A DNA stretch of 14,201 bases, taken from CAMCVE01 sp039920645. Lineage in GTDB: Bacteria; Bdellovibrionota; UBA2428. Positions 1-7,306 of the stretch are shown in pieces. Each line of letters opens with the position of its first letter. Position 1 is the first letter of the stretch. The DNA is taken from contig JBDSDI010000081.1 of the NCBI GenBank assembly GCA_039920645.1, positions 1 to 14,201 of the forward strand, in the 5' to 3' direction. Below the pieces are notes generated by a model. That model was given only the letters and a program-made list of their open reading frames with translations, was not told the DNA's origin and made no database searches. The position numbers and the translations under genes were made by a program.

Positions 1-625
1 GGATACCGATACGACGAAGTTCCTGCACGCTGTGCTGGGTAGGTTTGGTCTTCAACTCGCCCGCCGTGGGGATGTAGGGCACGAGCGTGAGATGCACGTA
101 ACAGACGTTGGCCTCGCCAATCTCGAAACGCAGTTGTCTCACGGCCTCGAGGAACGGAAGCGACTCGATGTCCCCCACGGTGCCGCCGATTTCCACAAGC
201 GCGACATCCGAGCCTCTGGCGACGGAGAGAATGTGTTCTTTGATCTCGTTAGTGACGTGCGGAATAACCTGAACCGTCGCACCAAGATAAGCCCCCTGGC
301 GTTCCTTCGAAAGCACGCGCTCATAAATTTGTCCCGACGTGATGTTCTGGCGACGCGTGACGTCCTGATCGGTCATGCGTTCGTAATGTCCGAGATCGAG
401 GTCGGTCTCGGCGCCGTCGTCCGTGACAAAAACTTCGCCGTGCTGAAAGGGCGACATCGTTCCGGGATCGACGTTGAGATAGGGATCCATTTTCAACTGA
501 ATGATCTTGAGTCCCCGTCGCTTCAGCAGAAGCGCGAGACTCGCGGCCGAAAGCCCCTTGCCCAAACTGGAGATCACTCCCCCGGTCACCACGACGACTT
601 TGGGAGTATTGGTTTTCTTGGCCAT
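1..625 (-). CDS. pyrG: CTP synthase, N-terminal part (truncated by window edge)
   Basis: This gene makes CTP from UTP, ATP and glutamine, the last step of de novo pyrimidine nucleotide synthesis in the cytoplasm. About 208 codons are present; CTP synthases are usually about 540 residues, so the rest of the synthetase domain and the whole glutaminase domain lie beyond base 1. Visible family signatures are the P-loop-like segment TGGVISSLGKG (residues 14-24), KMDPYLNVDPGTMSPFQHGE (45-64) and DDGAETDLDLGHYER (69-83), whose Asp77 matches the Mg-binding Asp of the E. coli enzyme, followed by EIGGTVGDIES. The start is an ATG (625-623) with a strong AAGGAG ribosome binding site eight bases upstream. 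It lies 12 bases after the phosphoesterase stop on the same strand, so it is probably the distal gene of the uvrB operon. The family assignment is essentially certain from direct reading of the reverse strand. Confidence 0.97.
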   Translation of the reverse strand, partial: MAKKTNTPKVVVVTGGVISSLGKGLSAASLALLLKRRGLKIIQLKMDPYLNVDPGTMSPFQHGEVFVTDDGAETDLDLGHYERMTDQDVTRRQNITSGQIYERVLSKERQGAYLGATVQVIPHVTNEIKEHILSVARGSDVALVEIGGTVGDIESLPFLEAVRQLRFEIGEANVCYVHLTLVPYIPTAGELKTKPTQHSVQELRRIGI

Positions 626-633
626 GAGGGAGG

Positions 634-639
634 CTCCTT
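634..639 (-). promoter_or_regulatory. Ribosome binding site of pyrG, overlapping the upstream stop codon
   Basis: The reverse strand reads AAGGAG eight bases before the pyrG ATG. It overlaps the TAA stop (640-638) of the phosphoesterase gene, so ribosomes finishing that gene end on the pyrG initiation region. This fixes the pyrG start and suggests coupled translation. Confidence 0.8.
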
Positions 640-1762
640 ATCCGATGTAGAAGTCGACCTGCTCATGCCAGCGTCCGCGCCATTCGCGCAGATAGGCATG
701 AGGACGACTCGGGTTGGTAGAATAGTCGATGAAGGCGTAGGTGTAGCGCGTGAATCGACCGAGGGTCGAAAGCGAAAGGCTCGTAACCTCGGTCCATGTT
801 CCGGTGTTGATGTACTCGCGACCGTCCTCGAACTGTTTGTACTGAGGATAGTGCGTATGGCCCATTATGACCGTGTGGTAATCGGGATTGGCTTCGAGGA
901 TTTTCTGTACGGACTCCGTAATCGAAGACTTGTAGCCGATGATCTCTTTGAAAATCTTGAACGTCGTCACGAGATTGGTCGTGCGATAGAGCGAACGTGA
1001 AAAGCGCGTCGCGAAGAAATAGAAGAAGCCACGTAGGAGCATCGAGAGCGTCCACCAGGTGTCCGTGAGCAGGCTCCAACGAATGAATGCGCCGATCGGA
1101 CGAACCTTATCGATCGCGGGGCGCTGGAACTTGATCGGGATGATGAAGTTGATGATGAAGTGCGATCCCCATGGCAGGTTGAGGATCGGCTCGCGCAGGC
1201 CCTTCGTGATGAAAAGTTTTTTGGGATCGAGACGGTTCACCGCTTCGTACTGCTGGCCGTGTTCGTAGAGAATGCCGTCCTGCACATAGGAGAAATTCTT
1301 GAAAAGCACGGGCGAACCCACTTCATTCTCGAAGAGGCTCTTGCACTTGTCCCAGATCATCTCGGCGTCGTGGTTGCCGAGGATATAAGTAATCTTTTTG
1401 TTGGGCGTTTTTCCGAAAGCGCGCAATGCTTGGAAGAACTCCGGATGTCCCTTGATGCAAGTCTTGAGTTTTTCGAGACTGATCTCTTCGGTGAGCACGG
1501 GGCTGTAATACCCGCGGTAGTCGACTTGAATGAGGTTTACGACATCGCCCAGCAGAATGAGCTCGAGATCGGCTTCGTAATAGATGCCGCTGGAATAGGT
1601 TTCGAGAAATTCCGTGAACTGCTTATCGGCGATGAAGTCTTCGAGGACGTTGACGGAGCCGTCGGGAAGGACATTGCCCTTGCCGAGATGGAAGTCCGAT
1701 ACCACGATTTTGAATTTCGCCACGTCGGGATTTGACACTATCCGAAGTCCGCTGCCGAGCAA
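638..1762 (-). CDS. Calcineurin-like metallophosphoesterase
   Basis: A predicted two-metal phosphoesterase. All metallophosphatase blocks are in order: SDFHLG (Asp23, His25), LGDVVN (Asp73), GNHD (Asn130, His131), a histidine at EHGQ (His168) and GHTH (His302, His304). The layout resembles LpxH-type UDP-2,3-diacylglucosamine hydrolases, but the protein is about 370 residues against about 240 for LpxH. It has an inserted aromatic and hydrophobic stretch (roughly 195-260) that could bind the membrane or a lipid substrate. The substrate cannot be read from the sequence. The start is uncertain: the longest form uses TTG at 1762, but GTG at 1738 or 1723 would begin just before the first metal motif, and none has a convincing ribosome binding site. 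It lies 41 bases after the GGDEF gene and 12 before pyrG. The catalytic fold is secure; a lipid-A role is only a possibility. Confidence 0.9.
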   Translation of the reverse strand: MLGSGLRIVSNPDVAKFKIVVSDFHLGKGNVLPDGSVNVLEDFIADKQFTEFLETYSSGIYYEADLELILLGDVVNLIQVDYRGYYSPVLTEEISLEKLKTCIKGHPEFFQALRAFGKTPNKKITYILGNHDAEMIWDKCKSLFENEVGSPVLFKNFSYVQDGILYEHGQQYEAVNRLDPKKLFITKGLREPILNLPWGSHFIINFIIPIKFQRPAIDKVRPIGAFIRWSLLTDTWWTLSMLLRGFFYFFATRFSRSLYRTTNLVTTFKIFKEIIGYKSSITESVQKILEANPDYHTVIMGHTHYPQYKQFEDGREYINTGTWTEVTSLSLSTLGRFTRYTYAFIDYSTNPSRPHAYLREWRGRWHEQVDFYIG

Positions 1763-1803
1763 GCCTGAAGAAATATCGGAAACGAATGCCGCGCTGCGCG
1801 CCC

Positions 1804-2409
1804 TTAGGCGGCAACTAAAGTGTTGCGGGTACGGCGTTTGGCCTCATACATCGCGCGATCGGCCTCGTCGATGATCATCTTCGGGGTGTCTCCTTCGCGG
1901 ACAACACGGATACCGACTGAGATCGTGAGATTAACCTGGGCTTCGCCAGTGAGACCAACGACTTTGAAAGGCGTTTCTTCGATGGTCTTGCGGATACGCT
2001 CGCCGACACTCATCGCACCTTCGAGACCCCCGGTCACGAGCACGACGAATTCGTCGCCACCGTAGCGGAAGGCGATATCATCGACCCGGATCAGCTGGGC
2101 GATCATACGGCCGACGCAGTTCAGAAGCGCGCCGCCGCTGTGGTGGCCATGCTTTTCGTTCACTTGCTTGAAGAAATCGACATCGATGAAAAGAAGAGCG
2201 GGATGGATTTCCTCGATCTTCAAGAGGGCCTCGTCGAGACGCTGTTTCAGATGGCGTGCATTGAAAAGTCCGGTCAGGTCGTCGAGCATGAGCTCGGTCT
2301 GGAGTTCGCGAACTTTTGTCCGCAACGCATCGATCTCGGAGATCAATTCAGATGTGTTCTTATCGGTGTCGTGCTTTCGGCGCGGTTTTTTAGGGAAAGG
2401 AAGCGTCAT
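1804..2409 (-). CDS. GGDEF-domain nucleotide cyclase with an altered guanine-recognition residue
   Basis: A 201-residue cytoplasmic protein made of a short basic and helical N-terminus (1-40) and one GGDEF domain (about 41-201). Such enzymes condense two GTP into cyclic di-GMP. Present are the domain-opening DDLTGLFN (43-50), metal-binding Asp76 in FIDVDFFK, and the signature RYGGDEF (GGDEF at 117-121). An intact inhibitory site RVDD (108-111) sits exactly five residues before the signature, so product feedback is likely. The oddity is GHHSGG (88-93): the usual GHxxGD Asp that contacts guanine (PleD Asp344) is Gly93, while Asn84 (PleD Asn335) is kept. Base specificity may therefore be relaxed. 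There is no sensor domain, so control probably comes from its neighbours. The ATG overlaps the upstream stop as ATGA, and a strong GGGGAGGA site (2416-2423) lies inside the preceding gene. Domain secure; product uncertain. Confidence 0.93.
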   Translation of the reverse strand: MTLPFPKKPRRKHDTDKNTSELISEIDALRTKVRELQTELMLDDLTGLFNARHLKQRLDEALLKIEEIHPALLFIDVDFFKQVNEKHGHHSGGALLNCVGRMIAQLIRVDDIAFRYGGDEFVVLVTGGLEGAMSVGERIRKTIEETPFKVVGLTGEAQVNLTISVGIRVVREGDTPKMIIDEADRAMYEAKRRTRNTLVAA

Positions 2410-4016
2410 GCGGCGTCCTCCCCATCGTTCCTATCGCCGAAACTTTCGCTCGCGGCGGGCAGAACTTCCTCGCTCAGACCTGACAACATATCGTTGGCTA
2501 ATCTGAGGGATTGCACGGCACGCGTGAGACGCGACGCACGCTCTTCAGCCTTTTCGGTTTCTTCCATGAGACGCTCACGGAGCGTTTCGGATTCGTACTG
2601 AAGGCGATCGATCTCGCGTTTCTGGTTCAGCAGCTGCTCGTCCTTGGACGCGAGCAATGCCTCGGCATCGCGCTTCTGAAGCTCAAGCTTGTTGAAAAGC
2701 TCGCGCTCCTGGGCGCGGATCTTGACGAAGTCCGTCCGGACACGTTCGCGAAATTCCTCGAGCTTGTTCTGGGCTTTGCTCGCCTGGAAGACCGCGTTAT
2801 CGAGCCTGAGGCTCAGCGCGCGGAGTTCCTCCTGGTGACTCGAATCGGATTTTTGAAGATGGAACTGCTTCTGCGAAAGACTTTCCTCGAGGGTCGAGAG
2901 CTGAGTCTTCATTTCGTCGTTGGAGAGTGAGAGGCGACGACGTTCGGCTTCGGAACGCGACAATTTCGTATCGAGCTTGGCGACCTGGCCTTTGAGGACC
3001 TGAATGGTCGCTTCTTTTTCGCGAGCATCGCGCTCTTTAAGCGCGGCGTATTTCTGCATCGTGCGCATGTCTGCGGGAGCTTCGCCCGACACTTCGGAGT
3101 CGACGGAAGGCTCGTGCTCCAGCGACGACCCGTAGTCGGCCGCTTCCGCGCTTTCGGCGTGGAACGAGGGACCCACGTGGGTTTCGGGTTGATCCGAAGA
3201 TCCGAGGAGATCGTCCAGATTGATATCAGCATTGAATGTCTCGCGACCCGCAAGGGGGGCGCTGATATCCGAATCGGGATGGGAGACGTCGGCGCTGAAT
3301 ATGGCGAGATCGTCGTCGCCTTCGGAGGAAGCGGGGCCAGCATCGAGACCGAGATCACCGTAGATATCGAGGGAATCATGCGAAGAAAGAGCGCTTTCCG
3401 CTTTGACTTCTTCAGCGTCGACTCCCTGCTCCCAGATGTCGACGGCGTCGGCAGCGTCGAGACTCAGGCTGAGCGAATCGACTTCGGTCGCGGCAGGAGC
3501 TAGCTCGGCCTCGAAATCGGAAGTCTCTGGTTCCAAGCGCGTATCGGTGAATTCAACCTTCGCTCCGGAATCCTCGGGCTCGAGTTGAATCGATAAGGTC
3601 TGTTCTTCGACGGCATGCGCAGGAGAAGCGTTATCGGACGGGACGGTTTGCGCGTGGTCGCTGGCTTCGTAGAGATAAGCGATGCTTTCGGCGAGAGCGT
3701 GTTCGTCGCCGATCTCAATCTCGGGATCGAGAGCGGCGCGCCACGCTTCAGAAAGCGGAGTGGTATAGAGAACGAAAACGCGACCCGAGATTTTTTTTGA
3801 TTTAAAACGATCCACCCAGTCCTGAAGAGGACGCGGCGGTTTGACGTCGAGACTCAGGAAGAAAACGATGTCCCACTCCTCGGAGGGAGTCTTCGCGGAG
3901 TCGCTTGCGGGAGTAAATGCGGTCTCTTGCGATTTTAGGAACGCGAAGAGTTCGGAAGCCCTTTCGGACTTCAGGCTCAAAGCGGTACCGATCACAAGTG
4001 CGCGATAACGAGACAT
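2406..4016 (-). CDS. Receiver-like / acidic linker / coiled-coil protein (possible signalling scaffold)
   Basis: A 536-residue protein in three parts. Residues 1-118 alternate hydrophobic strands and helices like a response-regulator receiver (RALVIG, WDIVFFL, GRVFVLYTT). The acidic pair after strand 1 is absent, the expected phosphoacceptor position after strand 3 is Leu54, and no late conserved Lys is evident, so it would be a pseudo-receiver. Residues 121-315 are a low-complexity acidic Ser/Asp/Glu/Ala linker, probably disordered. Residues about 318-510 are a long charged coiled coil with heptad leucines. This plan recalls the Myxococcus polarity proteins AglZ and FrzS, although their receivers and lengths differ; homology is not shown. 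It sits between a histidine kinase and a GGDEF gene and overlaps the latter, which suggests a shared pathway, perhaps recruiting the cyclase. An AAGAAG-type ribosome binding site precedes ATG 4016. Gene reality is high; function is inferred. Confidence 0.85.
   Translation of the reverse strand: MSRYRALVIGTALSLKSERASELFAFLKSQETAFTPASDSAKTPSEEWDIVFFLSLDVKPPRPLQDWVDRFKSKKISGRVFVLYTTPLSEAWRAALDPEIEIGDEHALAESIAYLYEASDHAQTVPSDNASPAHAVEEQTLSIQLEPEDSGAKVEFTDTRLEPETSDFEAELAPAATEVDSLSLSLDAADAVDIWEQGVDAEEVKAESALSSHDSLDIYGDLGLDAGPASSEGDDDLAIFSADVSHPDSDISAPLAGRETFNADINLDDLLGSSDQPETHVGPSFHAESAEAADYGSSLEHEPSVDSEVSGEAPADMRTMQKYAALKERDAREKEATIQVLKGQVAKLDTKLSRSEAERRRLSLSNDEMKTQLSTLEESLSQKQFHLQKSDSSHQEELRALSLRLDNAVFQASKAQNKLEEFRERVRTDFVKIRAQERELFNKLELQKRDAEALLASKDEQLLNQKREIDRLQYESETLRERLMEETEKAEERASRLTRAVQSLRLANDMLSGLSEEVLPAASESFGDRNDGEDAA
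2416..2423 (-). promoter_or_regulatory. Ribosome binding site of the GGDEF gene, inside the preceding gene
   Basis: The reverse strand reads GGGGAGGA six bases before the ATG at 2409, within the last codons of the coiled-coil gene. Together with the ATGA stop/start overlap it fixes the start and indicates translational coupling of the two genes. Confidence 0.75.
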
Positions 4017-4024
4017 CTGTCTTC

Positions 4025-4046
4025 TTTTCGGAGGCAGACCCGAAAA
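4025..4046 (-). promoter_or_regulatory. Small hairpin between the kinase and coiled-coil genes
   Basis: TTTTCGG and CCGAAAA form a perfect 7-bp stem around an 8-base loop, just upstream of the coiled-coil gene start and touching its ribosome binding site. On the reverse strand no T-run follows, so it does not look like a terminator. It might modulate translation or mRNA processing in the 44-base gap, or be chance. Confidence 0.3.
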
Positions 4047-4060
4047 ATATGAGGGCTTGG

Positions 4061-4969
4061 TTAAGTCTTTTTGGAGCGACGACGTTTTGACGCCAGGGGC
4101 AGCGAAATCTGGAAGCTCGTACCGGGGGAGCTCTTCAGATGCTCGAGGCGCCCGCCCATCTTCTGAATAATGCTTTGCGACAGAAACAGACCCAACCCAC
4201 TGCCTCCTTCGGTTGTGTTCCCTGAGGACGGAGCGGGGCTTTCTCCGGCGCCGAGCATCGCCTTCATGCGCCCCTTGGTCGTGAAGAACGGATGGAAAAT
4301 GCGTTCGCGAAGCCCTTCAGGAATACCGGGACCGTTATCTTTGACGAGGAGCTTGAGACGTTCATCCGCTGTCGTCTGACCGCGGACTTCGACACGCGCC
4401 GTATGTGCCGGCTGAACTGACAGCGCCTCGAACGCGTTCTTCACGAGATTGACGAGGACCTCGAAGAGCTGCGCCTCGATGCCATAGAGATCGCATTCGG
4501 GAAGGTCGATCTCAAGACTGACTCCGCTCTTTTTTGCGCTTGTGACGAAATGGGTTTTAAGATCTTTTGACACTTTCGAGAGGGCGAAGGTTCCCGCGTC
4601 TTCTTCGCGCAGCGAAGGGAGCCCCTGCAATGACTTGGTGATCTGGAGGCTGCGCAGACAGGCCTGTCTGACGACTTCCAAGGCCTCGACCATGTCGGAA
4701 GGACTTTTCGTTTCTAAGGCCCATTCAGCATGGCCGTCGGCCGCACCAAGGATGTTGTTGAACTCGTGAGCGACGCCGGCCGCGAGCAGTTTTCCGTCCC
4801 AAGACTGCCGAGGCAGCGAGGTGCTGACCCGACTGAGGGCCTCAACACGCAGACGTTCGGCGACCATAAGTTTACGCTTGAGCGAGCGAACCTCTTCCTG
4901 GAGTCGCGTTCTCTCACCCTTCGTAGAGGGGAGAATCTTCTTAGAAGTCTTCTTCGCGGTCTTCGTCAC
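4061..4969 (-). CDS. Soluble NtrB-type histidine kinase
   Basis: A 302-residue sensor kinase without membrane segments. A basic, helical N-terminus (1-55) is followed by the phosphoacceptor block AAGVAHEFNNILG (His68), whose H-E-x-N form is typical of the NtrB/HPK4 class. Next come the N box LVNLVKNAFEAL (Asn178), G1 DNGPGIP (211-217), F box FHPFFTTK (225-232) and G2 GGSGLGL (255-261), so all ATP-binding motifs are present. The ATP lid between the F box and G2 carries about 22 extra, Gly/Ser/Pro-rich residues. The C-terminus is strongly basic (KRRRSKK). With no sensor domain of its own, the input probably comes through a partner protein or the N-terminal helix. The start is GTG, overlapping the uvrB stop as GTGA. 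No ordinary response regulator is adjacent; the next gene has only a degenerate receiver-like domain, so the phosphorylation target is unknown. Confidence 0.94.
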   Translation of the reverse strand: MTKTAKKTSKKILPSTKGERTRLQEEVRSLKRKLMVAERLRVEALSRVSTSLPRQSWDGKLLAAGVAHEFNNILGAADGHAEWALETKSPSDMVEALEVVRQACLRSLQITKSLQGLPSLREEDAGTFALSKVSKDLKTHFVTSAKKSGVSLEIDLPECDLYGIEAQLFEVLVNLVKNAFEALSVQPAHTARVEVRGQTTADERLKLLVKDNGPGIPEGLRERIFHPFFTTKGRMKAMLGAGESPAPSSGNTTEGGSGLGLFLSQSIIQKMGGRLEHLKSSPGTSFQISLPLASKRRRSKKT

Positions 4970-7023
4970 AGAATAGGATCTTCGCGCCCATTGGCGAAGA
5001 GTTCAAGTTGTTTGACCTTGAGAAGTTTGTCGCGCACGCCGGCGGCTTCTTCAAAGCGCAGCTCGCGAGCGGCTTTCTTCATCTCGGCTTCGAGTTCGGA
5101 AATGCGAGCGCGGAAATCCGCGGGCGTCTTGAGTTTCTTGTCGATGGAGTCCGCCAGAACATCAAGCGGATCGCGGTCCTCACGCGCGCTCTGAGCAAGC
5201 GACCCGTCGCGATCCACGCGATCCGTGACGTCGGCTTTACCAGAGCGGCGCGTGGTTGTAGGCGTAATACCGTGCTCGGCGTTGTACTCGGCCTGGATGA
5301 GGCGACGGCGATCCGTTTCGTCCATGGCGAGCTTCATGCTTTTCGTGATGCGATCGGCATAAAGGATGACGTGACCGTTCGTGTTGCGGGCCGCGCGCCC
5401 AAAGGTTTGGATCAGTGCGGTCCGCGAACGCAGGAAACCTTCCTTATCGGCATCCAGAATCGCGACCAGCGAGACTTCAGGCAAGTCGAGACCCTCACGC
5501 AGCAAGTTGATACCAACGAGAACATCGAATTTACCGTCGCGCAGATCCCTGAGAATCTCGATGCGCTCCAAGGTTTCGATGTCAGAGTGCATGTAACGAA
5601 CGCGCACACCCTGTTCTTGGAAATACTCGGTCAGATCCTCGGCCATTTTTTTGGTGAGCGTCGTAACGAGCGTGCGATCGCCTCTCTTCGTGCGGAGACG
5701 GCATTGTTCGAGCAGGTCCTTAACCTGTTCCTTCGCAGGCCGGATCTCCAGAGTCGGATCCAAGAGTCCCGTCGGACGAATGATCTGCTCGACGATGCGT
5801 CCTTCGGATTTTTTCATCTCGTATTCGGATGGAGTCGCGCTCACGAAAACCGTGGTCTGCACGAGCGCCTCGTATTCTTCAAATTTCAGGGGGCGGTTGT
5901 CGAGCGCACTCGGTAAACGGAAGCCGTGTTCAACGAGGTTCATCTTGCGCGCGCGGTCGCCGCGGTACATGCCGCCGATTTGGGGAATCGAGACGTGGCT
6001 CTCGTCGGCCACGAGCAGCCAACCGTCGGGGAAATAATCGAGCAGCGTCGGCGGAGCTTCGCCGGGTTTCTGACCCGCGAAGAAACGCGAGTAGTTCTCG
6101 ACGCCCGGGCAGTAGCCCACTTCCTGCATCATCTCGATGTCGTAGAGCGTACGTTGCTCGAGGCGTTGGGCTTCGAGGAGTTTGCCGAGGGACTTGAGCT
6201 CCACGAGCCGGATGCGCAGTTCTTCTTGGATCTGTTTGATCGCGTCTTTGCGCGAGACCGGATCGACGACGTAGTGGGAACCGGGATAGATGCCGATTTT
6301 GTTGAGCGAGTTCAGGCGTACGCCCGAGAGCGGATCCAGTTCGTCGAGCGACTCGATTTCGTTGCCGAAGAATTGAATGCGAATCGCCCGCAGGCCTTCG
6401 TAGGCCGGGAAGACATCGACCGTATCGCCGCGCACGCGAAAGGTTCCGCGATGGAAATCGATGTCGCTACGGGTGTAGTTCACTTCGATAAGGCGCCGGA
6501 GCAGATCGTCTCGCTTCATCTTCTCGCCCTTCGTGAGCAAGATGAGCATCTTTTTGTAGGCAGCGGGACTTCCGAGACCGTAGATGCACGAAACGCTGGC
6601 CACGATGAGGACGTCGGTCCGCTCGAAGAGTGAACGCGTGGCGGAGTGCCGCAACTTATCGATCTCGTCGTTGATGGCCGAATCCTTCTCAATGAAGGTG
6701 TCGGTCGCCGGGATGTAGGCTTCGGGCTGGTAGTAGTCGTAATAAGAAACGAAATACTCAACGGCGTTCTCGGGGAAGAGCGCTTTGAATTCGGAGTAGA
6801 GCTGAGCGGCGAGCGTCTTGTTCGGCGCCAACACGAGCGTGGGCTTGTTCACCCGCGCGATGACCTGCGCCATCGTAAAGGTTTTGCCCGAACCCGTGAC
6901 GCCGAGCAGTGTCTGATGTTTGAGATGACGTTCAAGCCCTTCAACAAGCTCTTCGATCGCGCGCGGTTGGTCACCGGCCGGCGTGAAGTCTGTCACGATC
7001 TTGAATTTGTCGGGGCTGCTCAT
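4966..7023 (-). CDS. uvrB: UvrABC excision repair helicase subunit UvrB
   Basis: UvrB verifies damage and loads UvrC during nucleotide excision repair. The 685-residue length is normal (about 660-680). It has Walker A GVTGSGKT (41-48), the damage-probing beta-hairpin region around YYDYYQPEAYIP (94-105), the DESH box (340-343), the helicase motif SATPSE (395-400), motif VI QTFGRAARNTNG (539-550) and a C-terminal UVR domain (about 632-670, with RELRFEEAAGVRDKL) that binds UvrC. Nothing essential is missing. The ATG at 7023 has only a weak GGAAT-like ribosome binding site, and a TAGAAT -10-like hexamer lies at 7039-7044 without a good -35; I see no clear SOS box. It heads the six-gene run, so repair, signalling and pyrG may share a transcript. 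Identification is certain. Confidence 0.99.
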   Translation of the reverse strand: MSSPDKFKIVTDFTPAGDQPRAIEELVEGLERHLKHQTLLGVTGSGKTFTMAQVIARVNKPTLVLAPNKTLAAQLYSEFKALFPENAVEYFVSYYDYYQPEAYIPATDTFIEKDSAINDEIDKLRHSATRSLFERTDVLIVASVSCIYGLGSPAAYKKMLILLTKGEKMKRDDLLRRLIEVNYTRSDIDFHRGTFRVRGDTVDVFPAYEGLRAIRIQFFGNEIESLDELDPLSGVRLNSLNKIGIYPGSHYVVDPVSRKDAIKQIQEELRIRLVELKSLGKLLEAQRLEQRTLYDIEMMQEVGYCPGVENYSRFFAGQKPGEAPPTLLDYFPDGWLLVADESHVSIPQIGGMYRGDRARKMNLVEHGFRLPSALDNRPLKFEEYEALVQTTVFVSATPSEYEMKKSEGRIVEQIIRPTGLLDPTLEIRPAKEQVKDLLEQCRLRTKRGDRTLVTTLTKKMAEDLTEYFQEQGVRVRYMHSDIETLERIEILRDLRDGKFDVLVGINLLREGLDLPEVSLVAILDADKEGFLRSRTALIQTFGRAARNTNGHVILYADRITKSMKLAMDETDRRRLIQAEYNAEHGITPTTTRRSGKADVTDRVDRDGSLAQSAREDRDPLDVLADSIDKKLKTPADFRARISELEAEMKKAARELRFEEAAGVRDKLLKVKQLELFANGREDPIL

Positions 7024-7195
7024 ATAAAGATTCCGTATATTCTACTCGTCTTTGCCGCTGGGGCTCACGAAAGTTTAGACAATCGCAAAGCTCGCCACGC
7101 TCCGCGCCGTTCGTCATGATTTCAATTCGTTGAAGACGCGAGTGTAGAAAGTTCCGACAATCGCTCCAAATTTGCCCCAGCCAAGCTGCTGATTC

Positions 7196-7220
7196 TTAAC
7201 ATAAGTTTTCTTTAAGTTAA
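7196..7220. promoter_or_regulatory. AT-rich imperfect dyad, possible operator
   Basis: TTAAC...GTTAA outer arms and AAG/CTT inner arms flank a TTTT centre, with one extra base in the right arm. It lies about 90 bases upstream of the small gene start and 170 from uvrB, in the spacer between divergent genes. Its position suits a regulator binding site, but AT-rich dyads also arise by chance. Confidence 0.3.
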
Positions 7221-7291
7221 TGCGGCTTTCTCTCGATCTGACTCTTGTAGAGCACATGTATGTTGAAGCGGAACGTCAGTCACACTGTAGT

Positions 7292-7300
7292 GGAAGGAAG
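7292..7300 (+). promoter_or_regulatory. Ribosome binding site deciding the start of the small gene
   Basis: GGAAGGAAG lies six bases before the ATG at 7307. It favours this start over the upstream ATG at 7220, whose extra 29 residues do not resemble the domain. Confidence 0.65.
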
Positions 7301-7306
7301 ACTCAA

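Larger units (their letters stand above)
7024..7306. other. Spacer between divergent genes uvrB and the small GspE-N-like gene
   Basis: This 283-base stretch has no convincing gene. It should hold the promoters of uvrB (leftward) and the small gene (rightward). Visible elements are the TAGAAT hexamer near uvrB, an AT-rich imperfect dyad at 7196-7220, and a weak rightward pair TTGAAG/TGTAGT with a 17-base spacer (7264-7292). I see no tRNA or terminator. An open frame from 7220 into the small gene exists, but the better start is 7307. Confidence 0.6.

Noticed and set aside
32..1000. 322-codon plus-strand open frame
   Set aside because: It is antisense to pyrG and the phosphoesterase gene, whose motifs are unmistakable on the minus strand; the plus-strand translation shows no domain.
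4025..4046. Hairpin considered as a terminator
   Set aside because: On the transcribed strand the stem is followed by AGAAG rather than a T-run, and the flanking genes are tightly spaced.
5008..5916. 302-codon plus-strand open frame
   Set aside because: It lies wholly antisense within uvrB and is a shadow of its codon use.
7024..7200. SOS (LexA) box upstream of uvrB
   Set aside because: I searched by eye for TTACNNNGTAA-, CTGN10CAG- and GAACNNNNGTTC-type sites and found none that is convincing.
7220..7306. Upstream extension of the small GspE-N-like gene
   Set aside because: The extra 29 residues do not resemble the domain, and a good ribosome binding site sits before ATG 7307.
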